From Nitrospina sp. (GTDB lineage: Bacteria; Nitrospinota; Nitrospinia; Nitrospinales; Nitrospinaceae): a stretch of DNA of 8,027 nucleotides. How positions within the stretch are numbered: position 1 is the first letter of the stretch; every line of letters starts with the position of its first letter. The notes under the pieces are model-generated. The model saw only the letters and a program-made list of their open reading frames with translations. It did not search any database and was not told the DNA's origin. Shown one piece after another: positions 1 through 5,520 of the stretch. The position numbers and the translations under genes are program-made. The stretch lies in assembly GCA_004357365.1 (NCBI GenBank), contig SMVT01000119.1:1-8027 (forward strand), read 5' to 3'.

Positions 1-230
1 GACCTCAGGCTGTCGCGCTCCAGCTTGAGCAGATTATTTTCCTGAAGCAGTTCCTGATAAAGGCGTTTCTGTTCCTGATATTCATACGCCAGGTTCACCA
101 TTTTGACGTTGGGCCAGACGTAGACTAGGGCGCACACCATAAAAAGAAAGCCCACCAGCGCCACCACCCAGAACTCCCGGGGGGATACGTGAAACACCTG
201 GGCCACCCATGTGCGCGCCAACTTAAACAT
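1..230 (-). CDS. ftsL: FtsL-like cell-division protein (partial, C-terminus off the left edge)
   Basis: An open frame too short for routine ORF calling starts at the ATG at 228-230 and runs off the left edge; 76 codons are visible. The protein begins MFKLARTW. It has one hydrophobic segment at about residues 20-41 (from FWVVALVG to VCALVYVW), then a charged, Gln/Glu/Leu-rich stretch (YEYQEQKRLYQELLQENNLL) that looks like a coiled coil. A short cytoplasmic N-terminus, one membrane helix and a periplasmic coiled coil are the FtsL/FtsB/DivIC architecture, and the position directly after rsmH is where ftsL sits in most dcw clusters. FtsL joins FtsB and FtsQ and activates the FtsW-FtsI septal synthase. 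The start overlaps the end of rsmH by 8 nt, which suggests translational coupling; only a weak purine stretch precedes it. FtsL proteins diverge strongly in sequence, so the name rests on topology plus context. Confidence 0.8.
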   Translation of the reverse strand, partial: MFKLARTWVAQVFHVSPREFWVVALVGFLFMVCALVYVWPNVKMVNLAYEYQEQKRLYQELLQENNLLKLERDSLR

Positions 231-1161
231 AAATTCTTTCAGCCACTCTCAGCTTGGAGCTGGAAGCACGAGGATTGAGCCGCACCTCTTCCGCCGAGGG
301 GGTTACCACCCGGCGGGTCACTTTCTTGAGCCGGCTCTTTTTTCCGCAAATGCAGACCGGCGTTTTCGGCGGACAGATGCATCCTTTCTCCTCGTCGTGG
401 ATGAACCGCTTGACGATGCGGTCTTCCAGCGAGTGAAAGGAGATCACCACCAGCCGGGCAGCGGCGTTTAAAATATTCAGGGAGTCGGAAAGGGCGGTTT
501 GGAGATGATCGAGTTCACGGTTGACCGCAATGCGCAGGGCTTGGAAGGTTCGTGTCGAGGGATGAATTCTCGCGGGACGCGGTTGTTTGGCCGCGCTGGA
601 GAGGATTCTTGCAAGTGAGGCAGTAGTACTTAGGGGGCCTTTGCCCTGCGCTTTGCGGATATACCGTACGATCTTTTTGTAGTGTCGTTCTTCTCCGTAA
701 TGTTTGATGATGTCTTCTAATTCTTTATCCGACAGCGTTTCGAGCAGATCCGCCGCCGTCGTTGTATCCTCCCGATCCATGCGCATGTCGAGAGGGCCGT
801 CGTGCATGAAACTGAACCCGCGCTCCGGGGTGTCCAACTGCCGGGACGAAACCCCGAGGTCCAACAGCCAGCCGTCTATTCCCTGGATGTTCCTTTGAGC
901 CAGGATGCTTTGGATTTCACTGTAATTCCCGTGCACCAAAATGATCCTTTCTCCAAAAGGAGCCAATCGCTTGCGGGCTCGTGCCAGGGCTTCGGCATCC
1001 CGGTCGATTCCCAGAACCCGGCATTGCGGTCCGGAGTTCTGCAATATCGCTTCGGCGTGCCCCCCATCGCCTATCGTTCCGTCGACGATGAGGTGTTTGT
1101 CCCCGGCGTTTAAATAATGGAGGACCTCCTCTCTCAGTACGGGTATGTGATAATCCACCAT
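223..1161 (-). CDS. rsmH: 16S rRNA (cytosine(1402)-N(4))-methyltransferase RsmH
   Basis: RsmH (MraW) methylates N4 of C1402 in the 16S rRNA decoding centre using S-adenosylmethionine. From the chosen start the protein is 312 residues, normal for the family. It opens with MVDYHIPVLREEVL, carrying the typical HxPVL motif. The SAM-binding motif DGTIGDGGH is at 27-35, GIDRD at 51-55 and LDLGVSS at 100-106, followed by the GFSF...DGPLDMRMD block. HPSTRTFQALRI lies at about 200-211 and SFHSLEDR at about 241-248. A CxCPP...CxC cysteine cluster (C261, C263, C270, C272) and a C-terminal NPRASSSKLRVAER close the protein. A longer frame opens at 1227 but would overlap mraZ by 38 nt and add 22 residues with no family similarity, so the ATG at 1161 is preferred. 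The gap to mraZ is 28 nt. The upstream purine signal is weak, so coupling to mraZ is likely. Confidence 0.97.
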   Translation of the reverse strand: MVDYHIPVLREEVLHYLNAGDKHLIVDGTIGDGGHAEAILQNSGPQCRVLGIDRDAEALARARKRLAPFGERIILVHGNYSEIQSILAQRNIQGIDGWLLDLGVSSRQLDTPERGFSFMHDGPLDMRMDREDTTTAADLLETLSDKELEDIIKHYGEERHYKKIVRYIRKAQGKGPLSTTASLARILSSAAKQPRPARIHPSTRTFQALRIAVNRELDHLQTALSDSLNILNAAARLVVISFHSLEDRIVKRFIHDEEKGCICPPKTPVCICGKKSRLKKVTRRVVTPSAEEVRLNPRASSSKLRVAERIYV

Positions 1162-1189
1162 GGCGGTTGCCCACCCACGGTTTGGGCGG

Positions 1190-1573
1190 TCAAGATTGAC
1201 TCCATCGGTCTCCCGCCCAGATTTCAAAGGTTTTTGACATCCCGACCAGTACGACCTCCTTGTTCAATCCGGCGGCTTCCCGTTGCAACTGGGGAATCAG
1301 CATCTTTCCGGATTTCATCTCACACTCGCTGGCCCGGGAGTAAAACTCCCTCATTTTTTGCCGATCTTCCCGGTCCAGCCCGGACAAACTGTTTAATTTT
1401 TCCTCGTTGACCTGCCATTCCTTCTGGGGAAAGGCGATCAGAAAATTATCCATGACGCAGATCACCATCTGCGGGTCGTAGAAACGCTCCAAAATGGCCT
1501 TGAACTTCGAGGGCACGTTGAGACGCCCCTTGTCGTCCATATTAACGGTGTAAGTCCCTAAAAAACCGTTCAT
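1190..1573 (-). CDS. mraZ: Transcriptional regulator MraZ
   Basis: MraZ is a DNA-binding protein with tandem SpoVT-AbrB half-domains that represses its own dcw operon. This copy is 127 residues and starts MNGFLGTYTVNM. The first half carries the conserved DDKGRLNVP at 13-21. The second half carries the degenerate equivalent MKSGKMLIP at about 86-94, then the diagnostic LNKEVVLVG...FEIW. Most homologues are about 140-150 residues, so the C-terminal tail is short here: it ends nine residues after the FEIW block. The start is supported by an AGGG Shine-Dalgarno element 5 nt upstream of the ATG. It is the first gene of the leftward cluster, preceded by a strong promoter and by GTGT repeats that are its likely own binding sites. 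Identity is firm; repression by these boxes is inferred. Confidence 0.96.
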   Translation of the reverse strand: MNGFLGTYTVNMDDKGRLNVPSKFKAILERFYDPQMVICVMDNFLIAFPQKEWQVNEEKLNSLSGLDREDRQKMREFYSRASECEMKSGKMLIPQLQREAAGLNKEVVLVGMSKTFEIWAGDRWSQS

Positions 1574-1612
1574 TACTACCCTGCCAGGTGGTGGTGTCGC
1601 CTGCTTCAGATT

Positions 1613-1642
1613 GAAACACTTTATGACACATTAAGACACTAT
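1613..1642 (-). promoter_or_regulatory. Putative MraZ boxes: three 10-bp direct repeats
   Basis: Read on the minus strand, three consecutive 10-mers are ATAGTGTCTT (1642-1633), AATGTGTCAT (1632-1623) and AAAGTGTTTC (1622-1613). All share the GTGT core in exact 10-bp register, that is, on one face of the helix. A further GTGT lies one base out of register at about 1647-1650. Known MraZ operators are direct repeats at about 10-bp spacing upstream of mraZ (TGGG-type in enterobacteria, AAAGTG-type in mollicutes). The third unit here contains AAAGTGT. The repeats overlap the expected transcription start, so occupancy would block initiation. The sequence is seen directly; binding is inferred. Confidence 0.72.
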
Positions 1643-1668
1643 GCTAACACACCGCGACATTCTGTCAA
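1641..1668 (-). promoter_or_regulatory. Sigma70-like promoter for mraZ-rsmH-ftsL
   Basis: On the minus strand a perfect -35 hexamer TTGACA (1668-1663) is followed by a 16-nt spacer and a -10-like TAGCAT (1646-1641, four of six consensus bases). Transcription would start near 1634, giving a leader of about 60 nt before mraZ. It overlaps or abuts the GTGT repeats. An A/T run lies immediately upstream (T-rich on the minus strand, 1670-1676). Confidence 0.65.
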
Positions 1669-1702
1669 CAAAAAAAGGGAAAATTGTGCCCCAGCCCGCC
1701 AC

Positions 1703-1750
1703 CGGCGTAGCGCCGTAGGCAAGATTCTCCCCCCCCCCTTGTAAAGGGGG
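1703..1750. repeat. Small palindromic repeats with C/G runs
   Basis: Two short inverted repeats lie here. CGGCG-TAG-CGCCG spans 1703-1715. CCCCCTT-GTA-AAGGGGG spans 1734-1750, inside a 10-C run (1729-1738) and followed by a second G run. The C/G hairpin resembles the 'CCCCCTTTACAAGGGGG' interspersed elements common between genes in many environmental bacteria. It encodes no plausible protein. The long C run is a likely spot for length errors in sequencing. Confidence 0.55.
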
Positions 1751-1759
1751 CTGGGGGGA

Positions 1760-1820
1760 TTTCACCCTGAGTCCTTCGCCAAGCTCAGGACAGGCTCTGT
1801 CGAAGGGGGACAGGGTGAAA
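1760..1820. repeat. Imperfect inverted repeat, CTGAG/CGAAGG interspersed family
   Basis: The outer arms TTTCACCCTG (1760-1769) and CAGGGTGAAA (1811-1820) are perfect 10-bp complements. Inside them CCTTCG (1773-1778) faces CGAAGG (1801-1806). The centre carries the unit CCTTCG-N5-CTCAGGA (1773-1790), which is repeated in the next element. This is the familiar short palindromic repeat type found scattered in intergenic DNA. There is no T-tract after either arm, so it is not a classical terminator. Confidence 0.65.
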
Positions 1821-1824
1821 ACCG

Positions 1825-1903
1825 AGATCCTTCGTTTCACTCAGGATGACAATTTGTAGCTTTTTGACTGTCATTCTGAAGAGGCGAGGCTGACGAAGAA
1901 TCT
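1825..1903. repeat. MITE-like 79-bp inverted repeat
   Basis: The outer arms AGATCCTTCGT (1825-1835) and ACGAAGAATCT (1893-1903) are complementary at 10 of 11 positions. The inner arms TCAGGATGACA (1841-1851) and TGTCATTCTGA (1869-1879) also pair at 10 of 11. The loop between the inner arms is 17 nt. The left half repeats the CCTTCG-N5-CTCAGGA core of the neighbouring element (here 1829-1846). No transposase gene is present; it reads as a non-autonomous or REP-like interspersed element. The remaining intergenic bases 1904-1951 show nothing recognisable. Confidence 0.65.
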
Positions 1904-1951
1904 GGGTGTTATGTTCCCAGCGGCAGATTGTGTGCCCGGTGGGGATTTGCT

Positions 1952-1981
1952 TTGACAGGGGCATTTTGGGAGTGCTACTAT
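1952..1981 (+). promoter_or_regulatory. Extended -10 promoter for the ccm operon
   Basis: A perfect -35 TTGACA (1952-1957) is followed by an 18-nt spacer and TACTAT (1976-1981), directly preceded by TGC, an extended -10 element. Transcription would start near 1988, leaving a leader of about 64 nt before the ATG at 2052. This placement argues against translation from the in-frame ATG at 1980, which lies inside the -10 element. Confidence 0.6.
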
Positions 1982-2051
1982 GAAGCCAAAAGCTGGAAAG
2001 CGGCCTATTTTTAAACCCTTTAACCCGTTTCCGGGGCAGAGAATAAGGATC

Positions 2052-2543
2052 ATGAAGCCTAAGCAGATCAAATTTATCATTGGCAGCGGTCTGATTGTTG
2101 TGGCCGTGGGCTATCTGATCACCACCGGCATCACCACCACCTCCAAGTTCTTCTTTACGGTGGACGAGTTGCAGGCCGCCGGGAGCCAGTACCAGGGAGC
2201 GGGACTCAAGGTGAAGGGCACTGTGGTCAACGGCTCCATCAACCGAAACCCGGACAATCGTCTCCTGGTTTCCTTCCGTATTGAAGAGAATAAGGCGACG
2301 TTACCAGTTACTTATAAAGGGATTACGCCGGATATGTTTGAGGGCGGCCGGGAAGTGGTGGTGGAAGGCACACTGGGCACGGACGGGGTTTTCCATGCCA
2401 ATACGCTGATGACCAGTTGTCCTTCCAAATATGAAGCGGAAAAGGAAGCGGGCAAAACCCATCCGGGAAGCATCCCCTACGGTAAGGACAAACTGCCCGC
2501 TCTGGAGTCACCTAAAATCCTGCCCGAAAAAACTACGATATAA
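2052..2543 (+). CDS. ccmE: Cytochrome c maturation haem chaperone CcmE, Cys-type (CxxxY)
   Basis: CcmE is a membrane-anchored periplasmic haem chaperone: it takes haem covalently from the CcmC/CcmD/CcmAB complex and delivers it to CcmF. This protein is 163 residues, near the usual length. It has an N-terminal membrane anchor at about residues 8-27, followed by an OB-fold domain with VKGTVVNGSI, PVTYKGITPDMFEGG and VVVEGTL. The haem-attachment site, normally HxxxY, reads C123-P-S-K-Y127, so the ligand is cysteine: the System I* variant known from archaea and Desulfovibrio. The start at 2052 puts the anchor at the usual distance from the N-terminus and fits the promoter at 1952-1981. The in-frame ATG at 1980 would add 24 basic residues; it has a well-spaced GGGAG upstream, whereas 2052 has AAGGA only 2 nt away, so the start is not fully settled. 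First gene of the operon. Confidence 0.93.
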   Translation: MKPKQIKFIIGSGLIVVAVGYLITTGITTTSKFFFTVDELQAAGSQYQGAGLKVKGTVVNGSINRNPDNRLLVSFRIEENKATLPVTYKGITPDMFEGGREVVVEGTLGTDGVFHANTLMTSCPSKYEAEKEAGKTHPGSIPYGKDKLPALESPKILPEKTTI

Positions 2544-2582
2544 TTCCAACCCGAGCTTGCGAGACGGACGGGAAGGCTTTCA

Positions 2583-2608
2583 CCGGCCGGCGGTTTCCGC
2601 CGTGCCGG
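2583..2608 (+). other. GC-rich hairpin in the ccmE-ccmF gap
   Basis: CCGGC-CGGCGG (2583-2593), a TTT loop, then CCGCCG-T-GCCGG (2597-2608) form an 11-bp stem with a single bulged T. It ends 25 nt before the ccmF ATG. No U-tract follows, so it is unlikely to be a strong intrinsic terminator. An mRNA-stability or processing element, or a partial attenuator adjusting ccmE relative to downstream genes, is possible. The rest of the 90-nt gap (2544-2633) shows no gene. Confidence 0.5.
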
Positions 2609-2633
2609 GCGTAACAGAGACCCTAGTTTATAT

Positions 2634-4649
2634 ATGAACGATATCGGTGAATTTGCATTACTGCTGGCCTTGGCGACGGCCCTCTACGGGGTCGTTTCGT
2701 ATGTGATAGCCTTTCGGAGCAACCGGGTCGACTTGTACCTGAGCGCCGACAAGACGCCCATCATTGTCTGGGCCTGTGTCATGGTATCCTCCATCGCGCT
2801 ATGGCGCGCCTTCATGGCCAACGACTTCAGCCTTCAGTACGTGTGGGCCTATTCCAATATCGACCTCGATTTCTTCTACAAGTTTGCCTCGTTCTGGGGC
2901 GGGCAGAAGGGATCGCTGTTGTTCTGGACCCTGATCCTCACCACCTACATGATGGTGGTCCACGTCCAGAACCGGAAACAAAACCTTCGGCTGGTGCCCA
3001 TCGCGCTGGCGGTGATGATGGTCATCACCTTATTTTTCCTGGTGCTTCTCAACTTTTCGACCAATCCCTTCGAGCGCATTCCCCTGCCGCCGGAAGACGG
3101 ACGCGGCCTGAACCCGCTCCTGCAGAATTACTGGATGGTGATTCATCCGCCGACGTTGTACTTGGGCTATGTCGGATTCACCGTACCCTTTGCCTTTGCC
3201 ATCGCCGCTTTGCTCACCAAAAATCTGGACGACGGCTGGATTCGCCTGACCCGGAAATGGACGCTGGTGTCATGGTTCTTCCTGTGCATGGGCAATCTGT
3301 TCGGCGCGCAATGGGCGTATATCGAGCTGGGCTGGGGCGGGTACTGGGCGTGGGACCCGGTGGAGAACGCGGCCTTCATGCCTCTGCTCATCGCCACCGC
3401 CTACCTGCATTCGGGGATGATTCAGGAAAAGAAGGATATGATGAAGGTCTGGAACATGTCGCTGGTCCTGCTGACCTTCATCATGACCATCTTCGGCACC
3501 TTCATCACCCGCAGCGGATTGATCCAGTCGGTACATACCTTTGACGAAGCGACCCTGGGTTACTACTTCCTGGCTTTTCTGGGCGTAATCGTCGCTTTTT
3601 CGGTGACATTGATCCTGATTCGCCTGCCCCTGCTCAAAGGCAAAAACGAGCTGGATTCTTTTTTATCCCGCGAGAGCATTTTTCTGCTCAACAACTTGGT
3701 GCTTCTGGGCATCGCCTTTGCCACCTTCTGGGGCACCATTTTCCCGATCGTCTCGGAAGCGTTCCGCGGGGTGAAGATCACCGTCGGACCACCGTTCTAC
3801 AACCAGGTGAACGTGCCCATCGGCATGGTCCTGCTGGCCTTGATCGGGATCGGACCCGTGATCGCGTGGCGCAAGTCCAGCTGGTCGAACCTGAAAAGGA
3901 ATTTCACGAAGCCGGTGTCGGTTGCGGCTGTCGGCGGGGCTCTGTTGTTTCCGTTCGTGCCGCTGACGGACAAATCGGAAATCTTCACCTACATCACTTT
4001 CATCTTGTGCATCTTTGTGACGACATCCATGGTCATCGAATTCATGAAGGGTACTGGCGCCCGCATGCAGGCGCATGGCGAGGCCGCCGTGACCGCGTTG
4101 TCCGGCCTGGTGTGGAAAAACAAAAGCCGCTACGGGGGCTATATCGTGCATCTCGGGGTGGTCCTGCTGTTTGCGGGCATCGCCGGGTCCCAGTCCTACA
4201 GCACCGAGGTGGAGAAAAACCTCAACATCGGCGACCGGTTTCAACTGGGCGGTTATGATTTCATCTATGAGAAGCTGTTGGTGAAAAAGCAGAACAGCAC
4301 CAAGACCCGGGTGATCGCCCAGTTGGGAATCGAACGCGACGGCCGGCGGATATGGACGGGCATGCCGGAGAAGGAATTTTACAAGGGGCAGAACCAGCCG
4401 GTAACGGAAGTGGATCTGATCTCCACTTTAAAGGAAGATGTGTACATGATCCTGGCGGATTTCAATCCCGAAACCAGCGCCGCCACCATCAAGGTGTACG
4501 TCAAACCGATGGTCAAGTGGATGTGGCTGGGCGGCTGGGTCATAGCCTTCGGGACCATGATCGCCGTGTGGCCGGACCGGCTGGAAGCGCGCCGGAGAAC
4601 GGAGCGCCTGAAACGCCAGGAAGCCATCTTCATGCCGGCACAGGAGTGA
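2634..4649 (+). CDS. ccmF: Haem lyase / cytochrome c synthase subunit CcmF
   Basis: CcmF is the large integral membrane protein that receives haem from holo-CcmE and, with CcmH, forms the thioether bonds to the apocytochrome CxxCH in the periplasm. The 671-residue product matches the family's usual length of about 630-680. It has many hydrophobic helices. The haem-handling WWD domain is at about 233-245 (GWGGYWAWDPVEN). HPP is at 171-173, TRSGLIQSVH places a conserved His at 301, and H506 lies in GGYIVHLGVV; these are candidate haem ligands as in known CcmF. A soluble domain lies at about 520-625, then a last helix at about 627-646 and a basic cytoplasmic tail. No clear Shine-Dalgarno sequence precedes the ATG, but the N-terminus MNDIGEFALLLALA is typical. 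It ends 5 nt before ccmH, with AGGAG of the next gene inside its last codons. Confidence 0.98.
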   Translation: MNDIGEFALLLALATALYGVVSYVIAFRSNRVDLYLSADKTPIIVWACVMVSSIALWRAFMANDFSLQYVWAYSNIDLDFFYKFASFWGGQKGSLLFWTLILTTYMMVVHVQNRKQNLRLVPIALAVMMVITLFFLVLLNFSTNPFERIPLPPEDGRGLNPLLQNYWMVIHPPTLYLGYVGFTVPFAFAIAALLTKNLDDGWIRLTRKWTLVSWFFLCMGNLFGAQWAYIELGWGGYWAWDPVENAAFMPLLIATAYLHSGMIQEKKDMMKVWNMSLVLLTFIMTIFGTFITRSGLIQSVHTFDEATLGYYFLAFLGVIVAFSVTLILIRLPLLKGKNELDSFLSRESIFLLNNLVLLGIAFATFWGTIFPIVSEAFRGVKITVGPPFYNQVNVPIGMVLLALIGIGPVIAWRKSSWSNLKRNFTKPVSVAAVGGALLFPFVPLTDKSEIFTYITFILCIFVTTSMVIEFMKGTGARMQAHGEAAVTALSGLVWKNKSRYGGYIVHLGVVLLFAGIAGSQSYSTEVEKNLNIGDRFQLGGYDFIYEKLLVKKQNSTKTRVIAQLGIERDGRRIWTGMPEKEFYKGQNQPVTEVDLISTLKEDVYMILADFNPETSAATIKVYVKPMVKWMWLGGWVIAFGTMIAVWPDRLEARRRTERLKRQEAIFMPAQE

Positions 4650-4654
4650 GACGG

Positions 4655-5140
4655 ATGAAACCGATGCGAATCCCTATGATCCTGATCGCCGCACTGCTGT
4701 TGTGTGCGGGGCCCTCCGCGGGGTTCGCCGCGACGCAAATGGCCGATCTGGAAAACGCGCTGATGTGCCAATGCGACGACAAGTGCGGCAAGGTGCTGAT
4801 CAACTGCACCTGCGACACCTCCAAGGAAACGCGCCATACCCTGATGGCCAAACTGGGATCGGGGTTGACGGTGGACCAGATCATCCAACAGTACGTCGAC
4901 AAATACGGCGAAACGGTGCTGTCCGCTCCGACCAAAACGGGATTTAATCTTACGGCCTGGATCACGCCGTTTGCGGCGTTGGTGATCGGCGGGTTCGGGG
5001 TGCGCAAGGTCGTTCATTCCTGGGTGCGGACCGCATCTGCCGGTGATGATTCGAAAACGGACGATGCGGAAGAACCGGCACCGGAGACCGGAAAGTATTC
5101 CAAGAGGCTGAAAGACGAACTGGACCGGTTAGATTCCTGA
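4655..5140 (+). CDS. ccmH: CcmH-family protein with five-cysteine N-terminal motif
   Basis: CcmH is a periplasm-facing, membrane-tethered thiol protein that works with CcmF in presenting the reduced apocytochrome. The 161-residue product has a Sec-type signal (basic MKPMR, hydrophobic 6-18, SAGFA near 21-25). The family region follows, then TVDQIIQQYVDKYGETVLSAP, a hallmark of CcmH. A C-terminal membrane helix (about 110-126, AWITPFAALVIGGFG) and a charged cytoplasmic tail come next. The usual LRCxxC is replaced by LMCQCDDKCGKVLINCTC with C38, C40, C44, C51 and C53, resembling the multi-cysteine CcmH forms of non-proteobacterial lineages. This pattern could permit metal binding or a disulfide relay; which it does cannot be read from the sequence. 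The start is set by AGGAG 8 nt upstream, and an upstream extension of the same frame is only a shadow of ccmF. Gaps: 5 nt after ccmF, 4 nt before the next gene. Confidence 0.92.
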   Translation: MKPMRIPMILIAALLLCAGPSAGFAATQMADLENALMCQCDDKCGKVLINCTCDTSKETRHTLMAKLGSGLTVDQIIQQYVDKYGETVLSAPTKTGFNLTAWITPFAALVIGGFGVRKVVHSWVRTASAGDDSKTDDAEEPAPETGKYSKRLKDELDRLDS

Positions 5141-5144
5141 CACT

Positions 5145-5480
5145 ATGACCGGTGCGAACTTTCTGCAACTGATCCTCGTTGTGCTGATTCTGGTCGCGCT
5201 TGGCATTCCCCTGTTTTCGAGGATTCCCCGCAAGCGGTTGTTCAAACCTCTGGACCCCGCCGAGGAAGAGTTCAAGCATCTTCTGGTCCGCAAAGAGGAA
5301 GTGTTGCTGTCCATTAAAGAACTGGAATTCGATTTCAAGACCGATAAAATATCCAAGGCGGACTACGCGGCGCTCCACAGCAAGCTGGAGCAGGAGGCAA
5401 TGGACCTCCTGGAAAAAATAGACGATTTGGAAAAGCGGTTGAAAAAGAAGAAAAAGACCTCCGCCGCCGGAACGGCCTGA
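5145..5480 (+). CDS. Short CcmI-like membrane-anchored coiled-coil protein
   Basis: The 111-residue product has one N-terminal membrane helix (about 5-24, FLQLILVVLILVALGIPLF) followed by a basic stretch (RIPRKR). A long charged helical region at about 38-100 holds RKEEVLLSIKELEFDF and ISKADYAALHSKLEQEA, and the protein ends in a lysine run (KKKKK) and a short tail. The pattern 'ELE-D--...GKIS--DY--L' resembles the N-terminal segment of CcmI and small proteins often encoded between ccmH and ccmA in delta-type operons. The TPR domain of full CcmI, which binds apocytochrome, is absent. Position and topology suggest a small accessory to the CcmF/CcmH ligation module, but function is inferred only. 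It starts 4 nt after ccmH with no clear Shine-Dalgarno sequence, so it is probably translationally coupled. Confidence 0.8.
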   Translation: MTGANFLQLILVVLILVALGIPLFSRIPRKRLFKPLDPAEEEFKHLLVRKEEVLLSIKELEFDFKTDKISKADYAALHSKLEQEAMDLLEKIDDLEKRLKKKKKTSAAGTA

Positions 5481-5487
5481 TCCGCCG

Positions 5488-5520
5488 ATGAATCGTCCCC
5501 AACGTCCCCAATCCTCATGA
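5488..5520 (+). CDS. Possible 10-codon upstream ORF coupled to ccmA
   Basis: A mini-ORF, MNRPQRPQSS, starts at 5488. Its TGA stop overlaps the ccmA start as ATGA. It contains a tandem 9-bp repeat (CGTCCCCAA twice, 5494-5511) encoding RPQRPQ. ccmA itself has no visible Shine-Dalgarno sequence, so terminating ribosomes could re-initiate at ccmA. The mini-ORF also lacks a strong ribosome-binding site, so this may be coincidence. Confidence 0.25.
   Translation: MNRPQRPQSS

Noticed and set aside
1760..1820. Inverted repeat as a transcription terminator
   Set aside because: No T-tract on either side, and both flanking operons point away from it, so there is no transcript to terminate here.
1631..1840. 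69-codon minus-strand frame in the intergenic region
   Set aside because: It translates interspersed repeats (SPQPPLQGGGE is a typical artefact of the C/G hairpin repeat) and covers the mraZ promoter.
1952..2051. Riboswitch or structured leader before ccmE
   Set aside because: The predicted leader is only about 64 nt and I see no convincing stems or known aptamer pattern.
1871..2080. 69-codon minus-strand frame across the ccm promoter
   Set aside because: Covers repeat DNA, the promoter and the ccmE start; no family features or ribosome-binding site.
2801..3544. 247-codon plus-strand frame inside ccmF
   Set aside because: Out-of-frame shadow of a ccmF that is intact with all family motifs; composition is Arg/His/Gly/Pro-rich.
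3663..4244. 193-codon minus-strand frame opposite ccmF
   Set aside because: Antisense shadow with no recognisable motif.
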